Assembly (NCBI RefSeq): GCF_000699445.3
Contig: NC_067196.1
Location: forward strand, 90,064,364-90,128,363
Reading direction: 5' to 3'
DNA from: Schistosoma haematobium
Lineage: Eukaryota > Platyhelminthes > Trematoda > Strigeidida > Schistosomatidae
Length of the DNA: 64,000 bases
How positions within the stretch are numbered: position 1 is the first letter of the stretch; the number at the start of each line of letters is the position of its first letter. The notes under the pieces were generated by a model. The model was given only the letters and a program-made list of their open reading frames with translations, was not told the DNA's origin and searched no databases. Shown piece after piece: positions 44,401-57,844 of the stretch. The translations under genes were made by a program, and so were the position numbers.

Positions 44401-47400
44401 ATGTCATTCAGGGTCTCTAACCATCGGTTACTATCATCTCGCGGTCCCCAACCAGGTAATCTACACCTACCAACATGACTCAGTCCACTTGTCAGTGAAT
44501 TCATGGACTTGTGCCATGTTTTGGTCTGGCCGCTCCTAACTTTCTTCCAACCTACTTCCATACCACTGAACATAGCACGTCGAGGCAGTCGGTCGTTGAA
44601 CATACGTAACGCGTGTCCCAGCCATCTCAACTGATGAAGTTTCACTACATCATCAATTGATTTGCCATCCTTATCTAGTATACATATTTGCGATTGTACA
44701 GCTTTGAAAATGAATTCGCCGAAAATGGGAAAACTCTTCACTGACTTAAACTTTCTTATTTCAATTTTATAAACACCAACCACAGTATCAGCTTGAGGAA
44801 CTGAGGACTATGTTATAGACATCAAACTGACGCGTATTTTCACCATTTAAACAACCATGTGACACCAAGTAGAGAAAACTAAATGTCAAGTAGATGCACA
44901 AACACTGTGATATCTTCATTTATTATTAAGTCCCATTTCTGTCAAACAGGAAGGTTAGTTATGCTGAACGGATAGAATTGATGTGAAGAACAATAACATT
45001 TACCACCATTTATTTCTGAAGCTTTCTCAACATTACCAGTGACTTCATTTTGTTTCGTTAGTGATTCGCATTAGTTCTAACTCAATCAATGTGATGTTTG
45101 CCACTTCCACTGGAATACGGGATGTTTATTTGAAGGAACTATTACTACGTTGCACCTGCAATGTACAGTTCACATTCAACGACGTAATTTATAGACAGAA
45201 GGATGGTATAGCAATGGGATCCCCACTTGGTCCATTACTGGCAGATTGCTTCATGGCCAGTTTAGAAAACAATCAACTCAAAACAATTATCGAAAACCTC
45301 CACTTGTATAAAAGGTACGTGAATGATATCTTTATCATTTGTGACAACAAATGTAACTTAAGTGATCTCCTAGAGACATTTAATAATTGTCACCCATCAA
45401 TAAAATTCACACTTGAAGTTGAAAGTCAGTCAGTCAGTCAGTAACAACGTAGAACTTCGTACGTACGTACATCAGTTCAAGTTGCCACAACACATTAGCA
45501 CACAGATGTCGTGGCCGATTCAAATCCCGTAGTGGTAGAGGTAATAAGAGTATAAGCAGTAATCGGGAAAATTAGTGTTTGGACATGTTATTTAAAGGGT
45601 ATAATACAGTGAAATAAATTTGGGAACAGAAGAAGAAGCGACAAGGAGGAATAAGGAGATCAAGATTTGGGAGAACACAAAGAGTGGATGCACCTGCGCC
45701 ATTGCAAACGATTTTGAGCCATGTCATTCAGGGTCTCTAACCATCGGTTACTATCATCTCGCGGTCCCCAACCAGGTAATCTACACCTACCAACATGACT
45801 CAGTCCACTTGTCAGTGAATTCATGGACTTGTGCCATGTTTTGGTCTGGCCGCTCCTAACTTTCTTCCAACCTACTTCCATACCACTGAACATAGCACGT
45901 CGAGGCAGTCGGTCGTTGAACATACGTAACGCGTGTCCCAGCCATCTCAACTGATGAAGTTTCACTACATCATCAATTGATTTGCCATCCTTATCTAGTA
46001 TACATATTTGCGATTGTACAGCTTTGAAAATGAATTCGCCGAAAATGGGAAAACTCTTCACTGACTTAAACTTTCTTATTTCAATTTTATAAACACCAAC
46101 CACAGTATCAGCTTGAGGAACTGAGGACTATGTTATAGACATCAAACTGACGCGTATTTTCACCATTTAAACAACCATGTGACACCAAGTAGAGAAAACT
46201 AAATGTCAAGTAGATGCACAAACACTGTGATATCTTCATTTATTATTAAGTCCCATTTCTGTCAAACAGGAAGGTTAGTTATGCTGAACGGATAGAATTG
46301 ATGTGAAGAACAATAACATTTACCACCATTTATTTCTGAAGCTTTCTCAACATTACCAGTGACTTCATTTTGTTTCGTTAGTGATTCGCATTAGTTCTAA
46401 CTCAATCAATGTGATGTTTGCCACTTCCACTGGAATACGGGATGTTTATTTGAAGGAACTATTACTACGTTGCACCTGCAATGTACAGTTCACATTCAAC
46501 GACGTAATTTATAGACAGAAGGATGGTATAGCAATGGGATCCCCACTTGGTCCATTACTGGCAGATTGCTTCATGGCCAGTTTAGAAAACAATCAACTCA
46601 AAACAATTATCGAAAACCTCCACTTGTATAAAAGGTACGTGAATGATATCTTTATCATTTGTGACAACAAATGTAACTTAAGTGATCTCCTAGAGACATT
46701 TAATAATTGTCACCCATCAATAAAATTCACACTTGAAGTTGAAAGTCAGTCAGTCAGTCAGTAACAACGTAGAACTTCGTACGTACGTACATCAGTTCAA
46801 GTTGCCACAACACATTAGCACACAGATGTCGTGGCCGATTCAAATCCCGTAGTGGTAGAGGTAATAAGAGTATAAGCAGTAATCGGGAAAATTAGTGTTT
46901 GGACATGTTATTTAAAGGGTATAATACAGTGAAATAAATTTGGGAACAGAAGAAGAAGCGACAAGGAGGAATAAGGAGATCAAGATTTGGGAGAACACAA
47001 AGAGTGGATGCACCTGCGCCATTGCAAACGATTTTGAGCCATGTCATTCAGGGTCTCTAACCATCGGTTACTATCATCTCGCGGTCCCCAACCAGGTAAT
47101 CTACACCTACCAACATGACTCAGTCCACTTGTCAGTGAATTCATGGACTTGTGCCATGTTTTGGTCTGGCCGCTCCTAACTTTCTTCCAACCTACTTCCA
47201 TACCACTGAACATAGCACGTCGAGGCAGTCGGTCGTTGAACATACGTAACGCGTGTCCCAGCCATCTCAACTGATGAAGTTTCACTACATCATCAATTGA
47301 TTTGCCATCCTTATCTAGTATACATATTTGCGATTGTACAGCTTTGAAAATGAATTCGCCGAAAATGGGAAAACTCTTCACTGACTTAAACTTTCTTATT

Positions 47401-50400
47401 TCAATTTTATAAACACCAACCACAGTATCAGCTTGAGGAACTGAGGACTATGTTATAGACATCAAACTGACGCGTATTTTCACCATTTAAACAACCATGT
47501 GACACCAAGTAGAGAAAACTAAATGTCAAGTAGATGCACAAACACTGTGATATCTTCATTTATTATTAAGTCCCATTTCTGTCAAACAGGAAGGTTAGTT
47601 ATGCTGAACGGATAGAATTGATGTGAAGAACAATAACATTTACCACCATTTATTTCTGAAGCTTTCTCAACATTACCAGTGACTTCATTTTGTTTCGTTA
47701 GTGATTCGCATTAGTTCTAACTCAATCAATGTGATGTTTGCCACTTCCACTGGAATACGGGATGTTTATTTGAAGGAACTATTACTACGTTGCACCTGCA
47801 ATGTACAGTTCACATTCAACGACGTAATTTATAGACAGAAGGATGGTATAGCAATGGGATCCCCACTTGGTCCATTACTGGCAGATTGCTTCATGGCCAG
47901 TTTAGAAAACAATCAACTCAAAACAATTATCGAAAACCTCCACTTGTATAAAAGGTACGTGAATGATATCTTTATCATTTGTGACAACAAATGTAACTTA
48001 AGTGATCTCCTAGAGACATTTAATAATTGTCACCCATCAATAAAATTCACACTTGAAGTTGAAAGTCAGTCAGTCAGTCAGTAACAACGTAGAACTTCGT
48101 ACGTACGTACATCAGTTCAAGTTGCCACAACACATTAGCACACAGATGTCGTGGCCGATTCAAATCCCGTAGTGGTAGAGGTAATAAGAGTATAAGCAGT
48201 AATCGGGAAAATTAGTGTTTGGACATGTTATTTAAAGGGTATAATACAGTGAAATAAATTTGGGAACAGAAGAAGAAGCGACAAGGAGGAATAAGGAGAT
48301 CAAGATTTGGGAGAACACAAAGAGTGGATGCACCTGCGCCATTGCAAACGATTTTGAGCCATGTCATTCAGGGTCTCTAACCATCGGTTACTATCATCTC
48401 GCGGTCCCCAACCAGGTAATCTACACCTACCAACATGACTCAGTCCACTTGTCAGTGAATTCATGGACTTGTGCCATGTTTTGGTCTGGCCGCTCCTAAC
48501 TTTCTTCCAACCTACTTCCATACCACTGAACATAGCACGTCGAGGCAGTCGGTCGTTGAACATACGTAACGCGTGTCCCAGCCATCTCAACTGATGAAGT
48601 TTCACTACATCATCAATTGATTTGCCATCCTTATCTAGTATACATATTTGCGATTGTACAGCTTTGAAAATGAATTCGCCGAAAATGGGAAAACTCTTCA
48701 CTGACTTAAACTTTCTTATTTCAATTTTATAAACACCAACCACAGTATCAGCTTGAGGAACTGAGGACTATGTTATAGACATCAAACTGACGCGTATTTT
48801 CACCATTTAAACAACCATGTGACACCAAGTAGAGAAAACTAAATGTCAAGTAGATGCACAAACACTGTGATATCTTCATTTATTATTAAGTCCCATTTCT
48901 GTCAAACAGGAAGGTTAGTTATGCTGAACGGATAGAATTGATGTGAAGAACAATAACATTTACCACCATTTATTTCTGAAGCTTTCTCAACATTACCAGT
49001 GACTTCATTTTGTTTCGTTAGTGATTCGCATTAGTTCTAACTCAATCAATGTGATGTTTGCCACTTCCACTGGAATACGGGATGTTTATTTGAAGGAACT
49101 ATTACTACGTTGCACCTGCAATGTACAGTTCACATTCAACGACGTAATTTATAGACAGAAGGATGGTATAGCAATGGGATCCCCACTTGGTCCATTACTG
49201 GCAGATTGCTTCATGGCCAGTTTAGAAAACAATCAACTCAAAACAATTATCGAAAACCTCCACTTGTATAAAAGGTACGTGAATGATATCTTTATCATTT
49301 GTGACAACAAATGTAACTTAAGTGATCTCCTAGAGACATTTAATAATTGTCACCCATCAATAAAATTCACACTTGAAGTTGAAAGTCAGTCAGTCAGTCA
49401 GTAACAACGTAGAACTTCGTACGTACGTACATCAGTTCAAGTTGCCACAACACATTAGCACACAGATGTCGTGGCCGATTCAAATCCCGTAGTGGTAGAG
49501 GTAATAAGAGTATAAGCAGTAATCGGGAAAATTAGTGTTTGGACATGTTATTTAAAGGGTATAATACAGTGAAATAAATTTGGGAACAGAAGAAGAAGCG
49601 ACAAGGAGGAATAAGGAGATCAAGATTTGGGAGAACACAAAGAGTGGATGCACCTGCGCCATTGCAAACGATTTTGAGCCATGTCATTCAGGGTCTCTAA
49701 CCATCGGTTACTATCATCTCGCGGTCCCCAACCAGGTAATCTACACCTACCAACATGACTCAGTCCACTTGTCAGTGAATTCATGGACTTGTGCCATGTT
49801 TTGGTCTGGCCGCTCCTAACTTTCTTCCAACCTACTTCCATACCACTGAACATAGCACGTCGAGGCAGTCGGTCGTTGAACATACGTAACGCGTGTCCCA
49901 GCCATCTCAACTGATGAAGTTTCACTACATCATCAATTGATTTGCCATCCTTATCTAGTATACATATTTGCGATTGTACAGCTTTGAAAATGAATTCGCC
50001 GAAAATGGGAAAACTCTTCACTGACTTAAACTTTCTTATTTCAATTTTATAAACACCAACCACAGTATCAGCTTGAGGAACTGAGGACTATGTTATAGAC
50101 ATCAAACTGACGCGTATTTTCACCATTTAAACAACCATGTGACACCAAGTAGAGAAAACTAAATGTCAAGTAGATGCACAAACACTGTGATATCTTCATT
50201 TATTATTAAGTCCCATTTCTGTCAAACAGGAAGGTTAGTTATGCTGAACGGATAGAATTGATGTGAAGAACAATAACATTTACCACCATTTATTTCTGAA
50301 GCTTTCTCAACATTACCAGTGACTTCATTTTGTTTCGTTAGTGATTCGCATTAGTTCTAACTCAATCAATGTGATGTTTGCCACTTCCACTGGAATACGG

Positions 50401-53400
50401 GATGTTTATTTGAAGGAACTATTACTACGTTGCACCTGCAATGTACAGTTCACATTCAACGACGTAATTTATAGACAGAAGGATGGTATAGCAATGGGAT
50501 CCCCACTTGGTCCATTACTGGCAGATTGCTTCATGGCCAGTTTAGAAAACAATCAACTCAAAACAATTATCGAAAACCTCCACTTGTATAAAAGGTACGT
50601 GAATGATATCTTTATCATTTGTGACAACAAATGTAACTTAAGTGATCTCCTAGAGACATTTAATAATTGTCACCCATCAATAAAATTCACACTTGAAGTT
50701 GAAAGTCAGTCAGTCAGTCAGTAACAACGTAGAACTTCGTACGTACGTACATCAGTTCAAGTTGCCACAACACATTAGCACACAGATGTCGTGGCCGATT
50801 CAAATCCCGTAGTGGTAGAGGTAATAAGAGTATAAGCAGTAATCGGGAAAATTAGTGTTTGGACATGTTATTTAAAGGGTATAATACAGTGAAATAAATT
50901 TGGGAACAGAAGAAGAAGCGACAAGGAGGAATAAGGAGATCAAGATTTGGGAGAACACAAAGAGTGGATGCACCTGCGCCATTGCAAACGATTTTGAGCC
51001 ATGTCATTCAGGGTCTCTAACCATCGGTTACTATCATCTCGCGGTCCCCAACCAGGTAATCTACACCTACCAACATGACTCAGTCCACTTGTCAGTGAAT
51101 TCATGGACTTGTGCCATGTTTTGGTCTGGCCGCTCCTAACTTTCTTCCAACCTACTTCCATACCACTGAACATAGCACGTCGAGGCAGTCGGTCGTTGAA
51201 CATACGTAACGCGTGTCCCAGCCATCTCAACTGATGAAGTTTCACTACATCATCAATTGATTTGCCATCCTTATCTAGTATACATATTTGCGATTGTACA
51301 GCTTTGAAAATGAATTCGCCGAAAATGGGAAAACTCTTCACTGACTTAAACTTTCTTATTTCAATTTTATAAACACCAACCACAGTATCAGCTTGAGGAA
51401 CTGAGGACTATGTTATAGACATCAAACTGACGCGTATTTTCACCATTTAAACAACCATGTGACACCAAGTAGAGAAAACTAAATGTCAAGTAGATGCACA
51501 AACACTGTGATATCTTCATTTATTATTAAGTCCCATTTCTGTCAAACAGGAAGGTTAGTTATGCTGAACGGATAGAATTGATGTGAAGAACAATAACATT
51601 TACCACCATTTATTTCTGAAGCTTTCTCAACATTACCAGTGACTTCATTTTGTTTCGTTAGTGATTCGCATTAGTTCTAACTCAATCAATGTGATGTTTG
51701 CCACTTCCACTGGAATACGGGATGTTTATTTGAAGGAACTATTACTACGTTGCACCTGCAATGTACAGTTCACATTCAACGACGTAATTTATAGACAGAA
51801 GGATGGTATAGCAATGGGATCCCCACTTGGTCCATTACTGGCAGATTGCTTCATGGCCAGTTTAGAAAACAATCAACTCAAAACAATTATCGAAAACCTC
51901 CACTTGTATAAAAGGTACGTGAATGATATCTTTATCATTTGTGACAACAAATGTAACTTAAGTGATCTCCTAGAGACATTTAATAATTGTCACCCATCAA
52001 TAAAATTCACACTTGAAGTTGAAAGTCAGTCAGTCAGTCAGTAACAACGTAGAACTTCGTACGTACGTACATCAGTTCAAGTTGCCACAACACATTAGCA
52101 CACAGATGTCGTGGCCGATTCAAATCCCGTAGTGGTAGAGGTAATAAGAGTATAAGCAGTAATCGGGAAAATTAGTGTTTGGACATGTTATTTAAAGGGT
52201 ATAATACAGTGAAATAAATTTGGGAACAGAAGAAGAAGCGACAAGGAGGAATAAGGAGATCAAGATTTGGGAGAACACAAAGAGTGGATGCACCTGCGCC
52301 ATTGCAAACGATTTTGAGCCATGTCATTCAGGGTCTCTAACCATCGGTTACTATCATCTCGCGGTCCCCAACCAGGTAATCTACACCTACCAACATGACT
52401 CAGTCCACTTGTCAGTGAATTCATGGACTTGTGCCATGTTTTGGTCTGGCCGCTCCTAACTTTCTTCCAACCTACTTCCATACCACTGAACATAGCACGT
52501 CGAGGCAGTCGGTCGTTGAACATACGTAACGCGTGTCCCAGCCATCTCAACTGATGAAGTTTCACTACATCATCAATTGATTTGCCATCCTTATCTAGTA
52601 TACATATTTGCGATTGTACAGCTTTGAAAATGAATTCGCCGAAAATGGGAAAACTCTTCACTGACTTAAACTTTCTTATTTCAATTTTATAAACACCAAC
52701 CACAGTATCAGCTTGAGGAACTGAGGACTATGTTATAGACATCAAACTGACGCGTATTTTCACCATTTAAACAACCATGTGACACCAAGTAGAGAAAACT
52801 AAATGTCAAGTAGATGCACAAACACTGTGATATCTTCATTTATTATTAAGTCCCATTTCTGTCAAACAGGAAGGTTAGTTATGCTGAACGGATAGAATTG
52901 ATGTGAAGAACAATAACATTTACCACCATTTATTTCTGAAGCTTTCTCAACATTACCAGTGACTTCATTTTGTTTCGTTAGTGATTCGCATTAGTTCTAA
53001 CTCAATCAATGTGATGTTTGCCACTTCCACTGGAATACGGGATGTTTATTTGAAGGAACTATTACTACGTTGCACCTGCAATGTACAGTTCACATTCAAC
53101 GACGTAATTTATAGACAGAAGGATGGTATAGCAATGGGATCCCCACTTGGTCCATTACTGGCAGATTGCTTCATGGCCAGTTTAGAAAACAATCAACTCA
53201 AAACAATTATCGAAAACCTCCACTTGTATAAAAGGTACGTGAATGATATCTTTATCATTTGTGACAACAAATGTAACTTAAGTGATCTCCTAGAGACATT
53301 TAATAATTGTCACCCATCAATAAAATTCACACTTGAAGTTGAAAGTCAGTCAGTCAGTCAGTAACAACGTAGAACTTCGTACGTACGTACATCAGTTCAA

Positions 53401-54120
53401 GTTGCCACAACACATTAGCACACAGATGTCGTGGCCGATTCAAATCCCGTAGTGGTAGAGGTAATAAGAGTATAAGCAGTAATCGGGAAAATTAGTGTTT
53501 GGACATGTTATTTAAAGGGTATAATACAGTGAAATAAATTTGGGAACAGAAGAAGAAGCGACAAGGAGGAATAAGGAGATCAAGATTTGGGAGAACACAA
53601 AGAGTGGATGCACCTGCGCCATTGCAAACGATTTTGAGCCATGTCATTCAGGGTCTCTAACCATCGGTTACTATCATCTCGCGGTCCCCAACCAGGTAAT
53701 CTACACCTACCAACATGACTCAGTCCACTTGTCAGTGAATTCATGGACTTGTGCCATGTTTTGGTCTGGCCGCTCCTAACTTTCTTCCAACCTACTTCCA
53801 TACCACTGAACATAGCACGTCGAGGCAGTCGGTCGTTGAACATACGTAACGCGTGTCCCAGCCATCTCAACTGATGAAGTTTCACTACATCATCAATTGA
53901 TTTGCCATCCTTATCTAGTATACATATTTGCGATTGTACAGCTTTGAAAATGAATTCGCCGAAAATGGGAAAACTCTTCACTGACTTAAACTTTCTTATT
54001 TCAATTTTATAAACACCAACCACAGTATCAGCTTGAGGAACTGAGGACTATGTTATAGACATCAAACTGACGCGTATTTTCACCATTTAAACAACCATGT
54101 GACACCAAGTAGAGAAAACT

Positions 54121-54349
54121 AAATGTCAAGTAGATGCACAAACACTGTGATATCTTCATTTATTATTAAGTCCCATTTCTGTCAAACAGGAAGGTTAGTT
54201 ATGCTGAACGGATAGAATTGATGTGAAGAACAATAACATTTACCACCATTTATTTCTGAAGCTTTCTCAACATTACCAGTGACTTCATTTTGTTTCGTTA
54301 GTGATTCGCATTAGTTCTAACTCAATCAATGTGATGTTTGCCACTTCCA
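54121..54349. repeat. Terminal partial unit and right boundary of the array
   Basis: The 42nd copy reaches unit position 229 and then departs: CCACTTCCA is followed by ATTACTT rather than CTGGAAT. This is exactly the point where the single-copy version (61902/61903) also continues into the flank, so the array ends in its native right flank rather than at a random break. Confidence 0.93.
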
Positions 54350-55728
54350 ATTACTTACATGGAATTATTCAACTTCTATAATTTGATCATCGCAACACAA
54401 TGATAATAATCCTGGCTTTATAACTTTACAACAAGATCAATGAATTTTCTAAAACAATAGTTCACTCTAATACTGCTTGTTCATAAGTATTCGATCAAAA
54501 TTTCTAAATTGTCATGTCCCATAAAGAGCCTGAATACATTCGAACAACGTTGTTGGTACATCGTTGATGAATCACAGGGAAACACTGATCAGCCGAATGG
54601 ACGAAAATTGATTTCGCGTTTATTAGCACTCATCGATACACTCAACGACTGATTATCTCTTGAGATAAAATCAGTAACTTCTATACTAGCAGTGAATATC
54701 TCATTATTCTTATAATTCATGTAGGCCAAACGACTGGACCAGTGATCATATTCTCTTTTATCGAAACTATAACTGAATTCCAAAACATTGTCAGATATGA
54801 ATAACACCTACACATTCCGTGTTTTAATTATGCACCTTGTGAATTTAGATAGTTTTACTTTGATTAACATTACACTTTTAATTGATAAATGGTCCATTAG
54901 TTCACTGTACTCACAAAAAAGGCGATGGAATGTTGTCCATCTTGTTCCAACGTGGTTTGTAATTAGCGAGTGTGGGCGAGTGTATATCCAGAGCAGAGTG
55001 ATTTTTGTTGAAGTTAATTAAGAATTCATAATAATACTGTGTGATCGTTTTTCCGTAATACATTGTTTATATTATTTTCAGAATATAAATTATTATATAC
55101 GATAAATGACTAGTAGTTTATCCAAGACGTTCCAAGTGGTTTGCCATAACCAACGGGATGGCTTGCACCTCAGTTTTGTCTCAATTGGCACTCTACAACA
55201 AGATTACTTGTATACAACGAGATGAGTTGAAACCAATATTAGCTTTCAACGAGTTCACTCACACAGTTTGATGGTGCTTTAACGTCACAGTTAGTTTGAT
55301 AAGTTGGCTAAATCACTGGCATGGAGGATGTGGCAATTCGCTGACAGGATCAAAACCACCACCGAGTGGATTCGTGGACACCTTTCAGCATCACAATCAA
55401 CAATAATTCCTCAAATGAAAATGTTTCCGGTCAATCACAAACAATACACAAATCGACCCATCCACTCAAGACGACATTGAAAAGATCCCGTCCAACGAAA
55501 CCAATATGTGTTCCGAAAACTGAAAAGCGAACTCATAACGTTCGTCATCAAGAGTCTTTATACTGTTTTATAATGTGACAAGTATCTCTAGAACTCCTCA
55601 CCAACCAATTTCATCTAGTCACTTACTACTTATCAAAACTGAAGCTCTCAAGTATGATATTCGTGGAGTGACAGCGATAAAGGTCAAACCATTCGGTTCC
55701 ACATTCTAAGCCTGTCTAGTCTATTTCA
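54350..55728. repeat. Segmental duplication, copy A (array right flank)
   Basis: A 1,379-bp segment matching 61903-63280 essentially base for base. The one difference I found is an A run of six at 54915-54920 against five at 62468-62472. The match ends at 55728 (CTATTTCA, then GTCTGACC here but ATTAGATCG in copy B). It contains a weak antisense coding relic (54589-55063) and otherwise nothing I recognise. I could not assign it to a known repeat family. Confidence 0.93.
54589..55063 (-). pseudogene. Unidentified coding-like relic, frameshifted copy
   Basis: Two antisense segments that read as one frame in the other copy (62142-62615) are broken here. The six-A run at 54915-54920 shifts the frame inside the N-terminal part, and a TAG separates it from the C-terminal 72 codons. 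The predicted peptide is hydrophilic, with no motif I recognise. It could be a host exon relic, a fragment of another element or chance. Confidence 0.25.
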
Positions 55729-57143
55729 GTCTGACCAAATGGACGACAACAAATTGTGAGGTGCATTGTCTGTTCCAATAGTGGGAAAGACCAATGATTA
55801 TTCTGACTGAAAATTTCCAATCGGAAATAACGAAATCTGAATTGTCTAGCGTTTTTGAAAGTACACTTCAACAATATTCGATCGTTCATGAATTTCCGAA
55901 ATATACGAACTGACCATCGTGTCGTTATACAACGAATTCATAGACGTATCTCACTAAAACCTCACCATAATGTGAAGCTGGTTGGCATTAATTTTAGGAT
56001 TGCGCACGAAAGTTAGGGAATTTTGGGGATGAAACTCACACCACGGAATTCACTCGCTTCAGGAACACCATTCAACCAATGTTACCAAGTGATTAAGATC
56101 GAATTTACCATACGTAAAGATCTCCATTAAGACGAAAAACTAATTCAGAGTTGACTAACTACTCAACACACCTTACGAAAATGTCATATCGCGGTTCAAT
56201 GTACCTACAATAACCAACCGCACACCGAAATAAGTGGAGTGTTTGTGCAATTGCCACAATGAGCACTATCACTGATCACTTCGAATATATGAACATGATT
56301 TAAATTCTGAGAGCGTTATTCATTACACAGACATATACACTTGCTAACTAAACATAAGTCAGTATCGTCATTCAGTCGGCACACAGCTCTACTGCTATTG
56401 ATAGGGTCTTCATGAGGCAACCGCCTTAAAGATCAGTGGGTTCTTGTCGAATGGCTATCTGTCTCAAATCAAACTCAATAACCGAAGTGGAGATACTGTG
56501 AACTACAGTACGTAATTGTTTACCTGAGATGCGTGTAAATTAACGATTGACAAATACATTCACAAATTTTATAAATCAACGAAATACATCCATTAAGGCA
56601 TTAAATAAGAAAGATTAATTCGGCGAAGAGATTATAGCGACTCACGTGCAAATGAGTTTAGTCTCATCTAACGCAGTTAAGCCCTTTTGCTAACTCATTT
56701 AGCGGACAAAGTCATCCGCACTATAACAACTTATTGTACCCTTATTATTTTGTGCTTGTATGAAATACGTATGCTTGAATATTGCTTACGGCCTACGCAT
56801 TTATTCACTCTTCTAGTCTTACTACTAACTGATTATTTGATTCGATTACTCATTCATTTCACATGCTATATATATGTCCATGTTATTCATACTCACTCAC
56901 TCACTCACTCACACACTCTCGTCTCGCTCTTGCTCTCGCACGCTTGCTTGCCTTTCGGCACAACTCTTCTATGCTTGTTTAACGCATCTGTACATTTGGA
57001 TGTATGTGTATGGTCCCGTAATAAACGTAATCAACACTTCGTATTCGCCTTCTGATTAATATACCGTTGGGACGTTATATAGAACGGTTATCAAGACGAA
57101 CTGTATACGAAATTTAATGATTATATTGAATACCGACCACCAC
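55729..57143. other. Unassigned AT-rich spacer
   Basis: No gene, RNA or element is recognised here. An (ACTC)5 microsatellite lies at 56891-56910 within a pyrimidine-rich stretch, and an AATAAA signal lies at 57020-57025, followed by a short AT-rich end. That combination resembles the 3' untranslated end of some retroelement or transcript on the + strand, but the coding part is not visible. The short open frames in the ACTC region are low-complexity. Confidence 0.6.
56891..56910. repeat. (ACTC)5 microsatellite
   Basis: Five perfect ACTC tetramers followed by ACACACTCTC and CT-rich DNA. A polymorphic simple repeat is the likeliest reading. Confidence 0.85.
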
Positions 57144-57191
57144 AAGTTCTCTTTTCGGCGAATTCATTTTCAAAGCTGTACAATCGCAAAT
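57144..57191 (-). repeat. PLE terminal repeat, left arm of a perfect 48-bp inverted repeat
   Basis: The complement of this segment is identical over all 48 bp to 59263-59310, and 40 bp of it match the pLTR fragment in every array unit. It sits downstream (minus strand) of the GIY-YIG relic at 57540-57830, as a 3' terminal repeat of that antisense PLE copy. Identity stops abruptly at 57143, which is probably the element's end. Confidence 0.85.
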
Positions 57192-57830
57192 CTTTATAAT
57201 TATTATTACAGAATGATAATAATACTGATAATAAACTTCTGTTATACATGGTGACAGTGAGGTTAAATAAACAAATTTTTTTAAAACAAGGAAAGTTTAA
57301 TAATCGTTTGATAGTTATTGGCTTAAGTATTCATCAAATGATAGATAGGGAAATTATCATTGGGAAAGGATGGTTCAGCATGATAAAATAAAATGTTGAA
57401 ACAGAGATGAAATGTAATCGGAATGATCGTGGAAATAAACACAAACCAGTTGGGAGTAGAAGATTCAAAGGGAAGATGGAAGGTGAAGCAGATGGCTGTA
57501 AAGGAACAAGAGTATGAAAAAGAGAAAAATTTTAATACATTAAGACCATGGTAGAAGGAGATGTTGTACCAATCTCTTTTGCACACACAATTCTGGTTTT
57601 TCCAGATGTATGGCTATTGCTTCGGCAATGCAGAGAAGATGCAGTCTAATTGTATTAGGAAGACTTCTACTTACCTTGTCGATGACTTTGAACGCGGAGT
57701 CTGTCTTGATTGGGTGACCTGTGTTCACAAGGTGTTCGATTATAGAACTTCTTATTGAGCCATTGCCTCCTCTTTTTAGCCACGCCGGACAATGTTCTTG
57801 AATTCTTTTGGATAAAGTATTATTATCATC
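57192..57830 (-). pseudogene. Penelope-like element 3' end: C-terminal half of GIY-YIG endonuclease plus 3' UTR
   Basis: Minus-strand coding sequence runs from about 57830 to the stop at 57540. It begins inside the GIY-YIG domain, just before the block with the likely catalytic Arg (LSKRIQEHCPAWL). It continues with SIRSSIIEHLVNTGHPI, SAFKVIDKV and IAEAIAIHLEKPELCVQKRL, all typical of PLE C-termini. The endonuclease would nick target DNA for priming, but the RT and the N-terminal GIY and YIG strands are absent because another element abuts at 57830. The frame is otherwise open. The 3' untranslated part (57539-57192) is AT-rich and ends in the terminal repeat. It is paralogous to, and clearly diverged from, the GIY-YIG relic at the right window edge. 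Confidence 0.82.
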
Positions 57831-57844
57831 CTGTAAAAATAAGT

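Larger units (their letters stand above)
1..54349. repeat. Tandem array of a 1,320-bp satellite unit, at least 41.2 copies
   Basis: Units begin at 1 + 1320k (1, 1321, 2641 ... 52801), 41 complete copies to 54120, then 229 bp of a 42nd copy before the sequence departs at 54350. The left end is cut by the window, so the copy number is a minimum. All spacing is exact: every internal landmark recurs at multiples of 1320 with no indel. The only substitution I found is in unit 20. The phase used here is arbitrary; the real head-to-tail joint lies at unit positions 228-231 (see the single-copy version at 60583-61902). Each unit contains, in order, the end of a 3' flank, a Penelope-like RT fragment (+), an antisense RTE 3' end, a pLTR fragment (+) and the start of the flank. 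Nothing in the unit looks like a functional gene. Alternative: the copy number could be an assembly product. Confidence 0.97.

Noticed and set aside
1..54349. CRISPR-like or bacterial repeat array
   Set aside because: The 1,320-bp unit has no repeat/spacer alternation and consists of eukaryotic retroelement relics.
54543..54554. AACAACGTTGTT 12-bp palindrome
   Set aside because: An isolated short palindrome in AT-rich DNA with no associated feature.
54788..55021. 77-codon + strand frame in flank copy A
   Set aside because: It is open only because of the extra A at 54915-54920 and overlaps the antisense coding-like relic; no homology is visible.
55366..55578. 70-codon + strand frame in both flank copies (also 62918-63130)
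   Set aside because: GTG start, no recognisable motif and a length expected by chance; not supported as a gene.
56687..57059. Open frames across the ACTC-rich stretch
   Set aside because: Low-complexity translations (SLTHS repeats) produced by the microsatellite.
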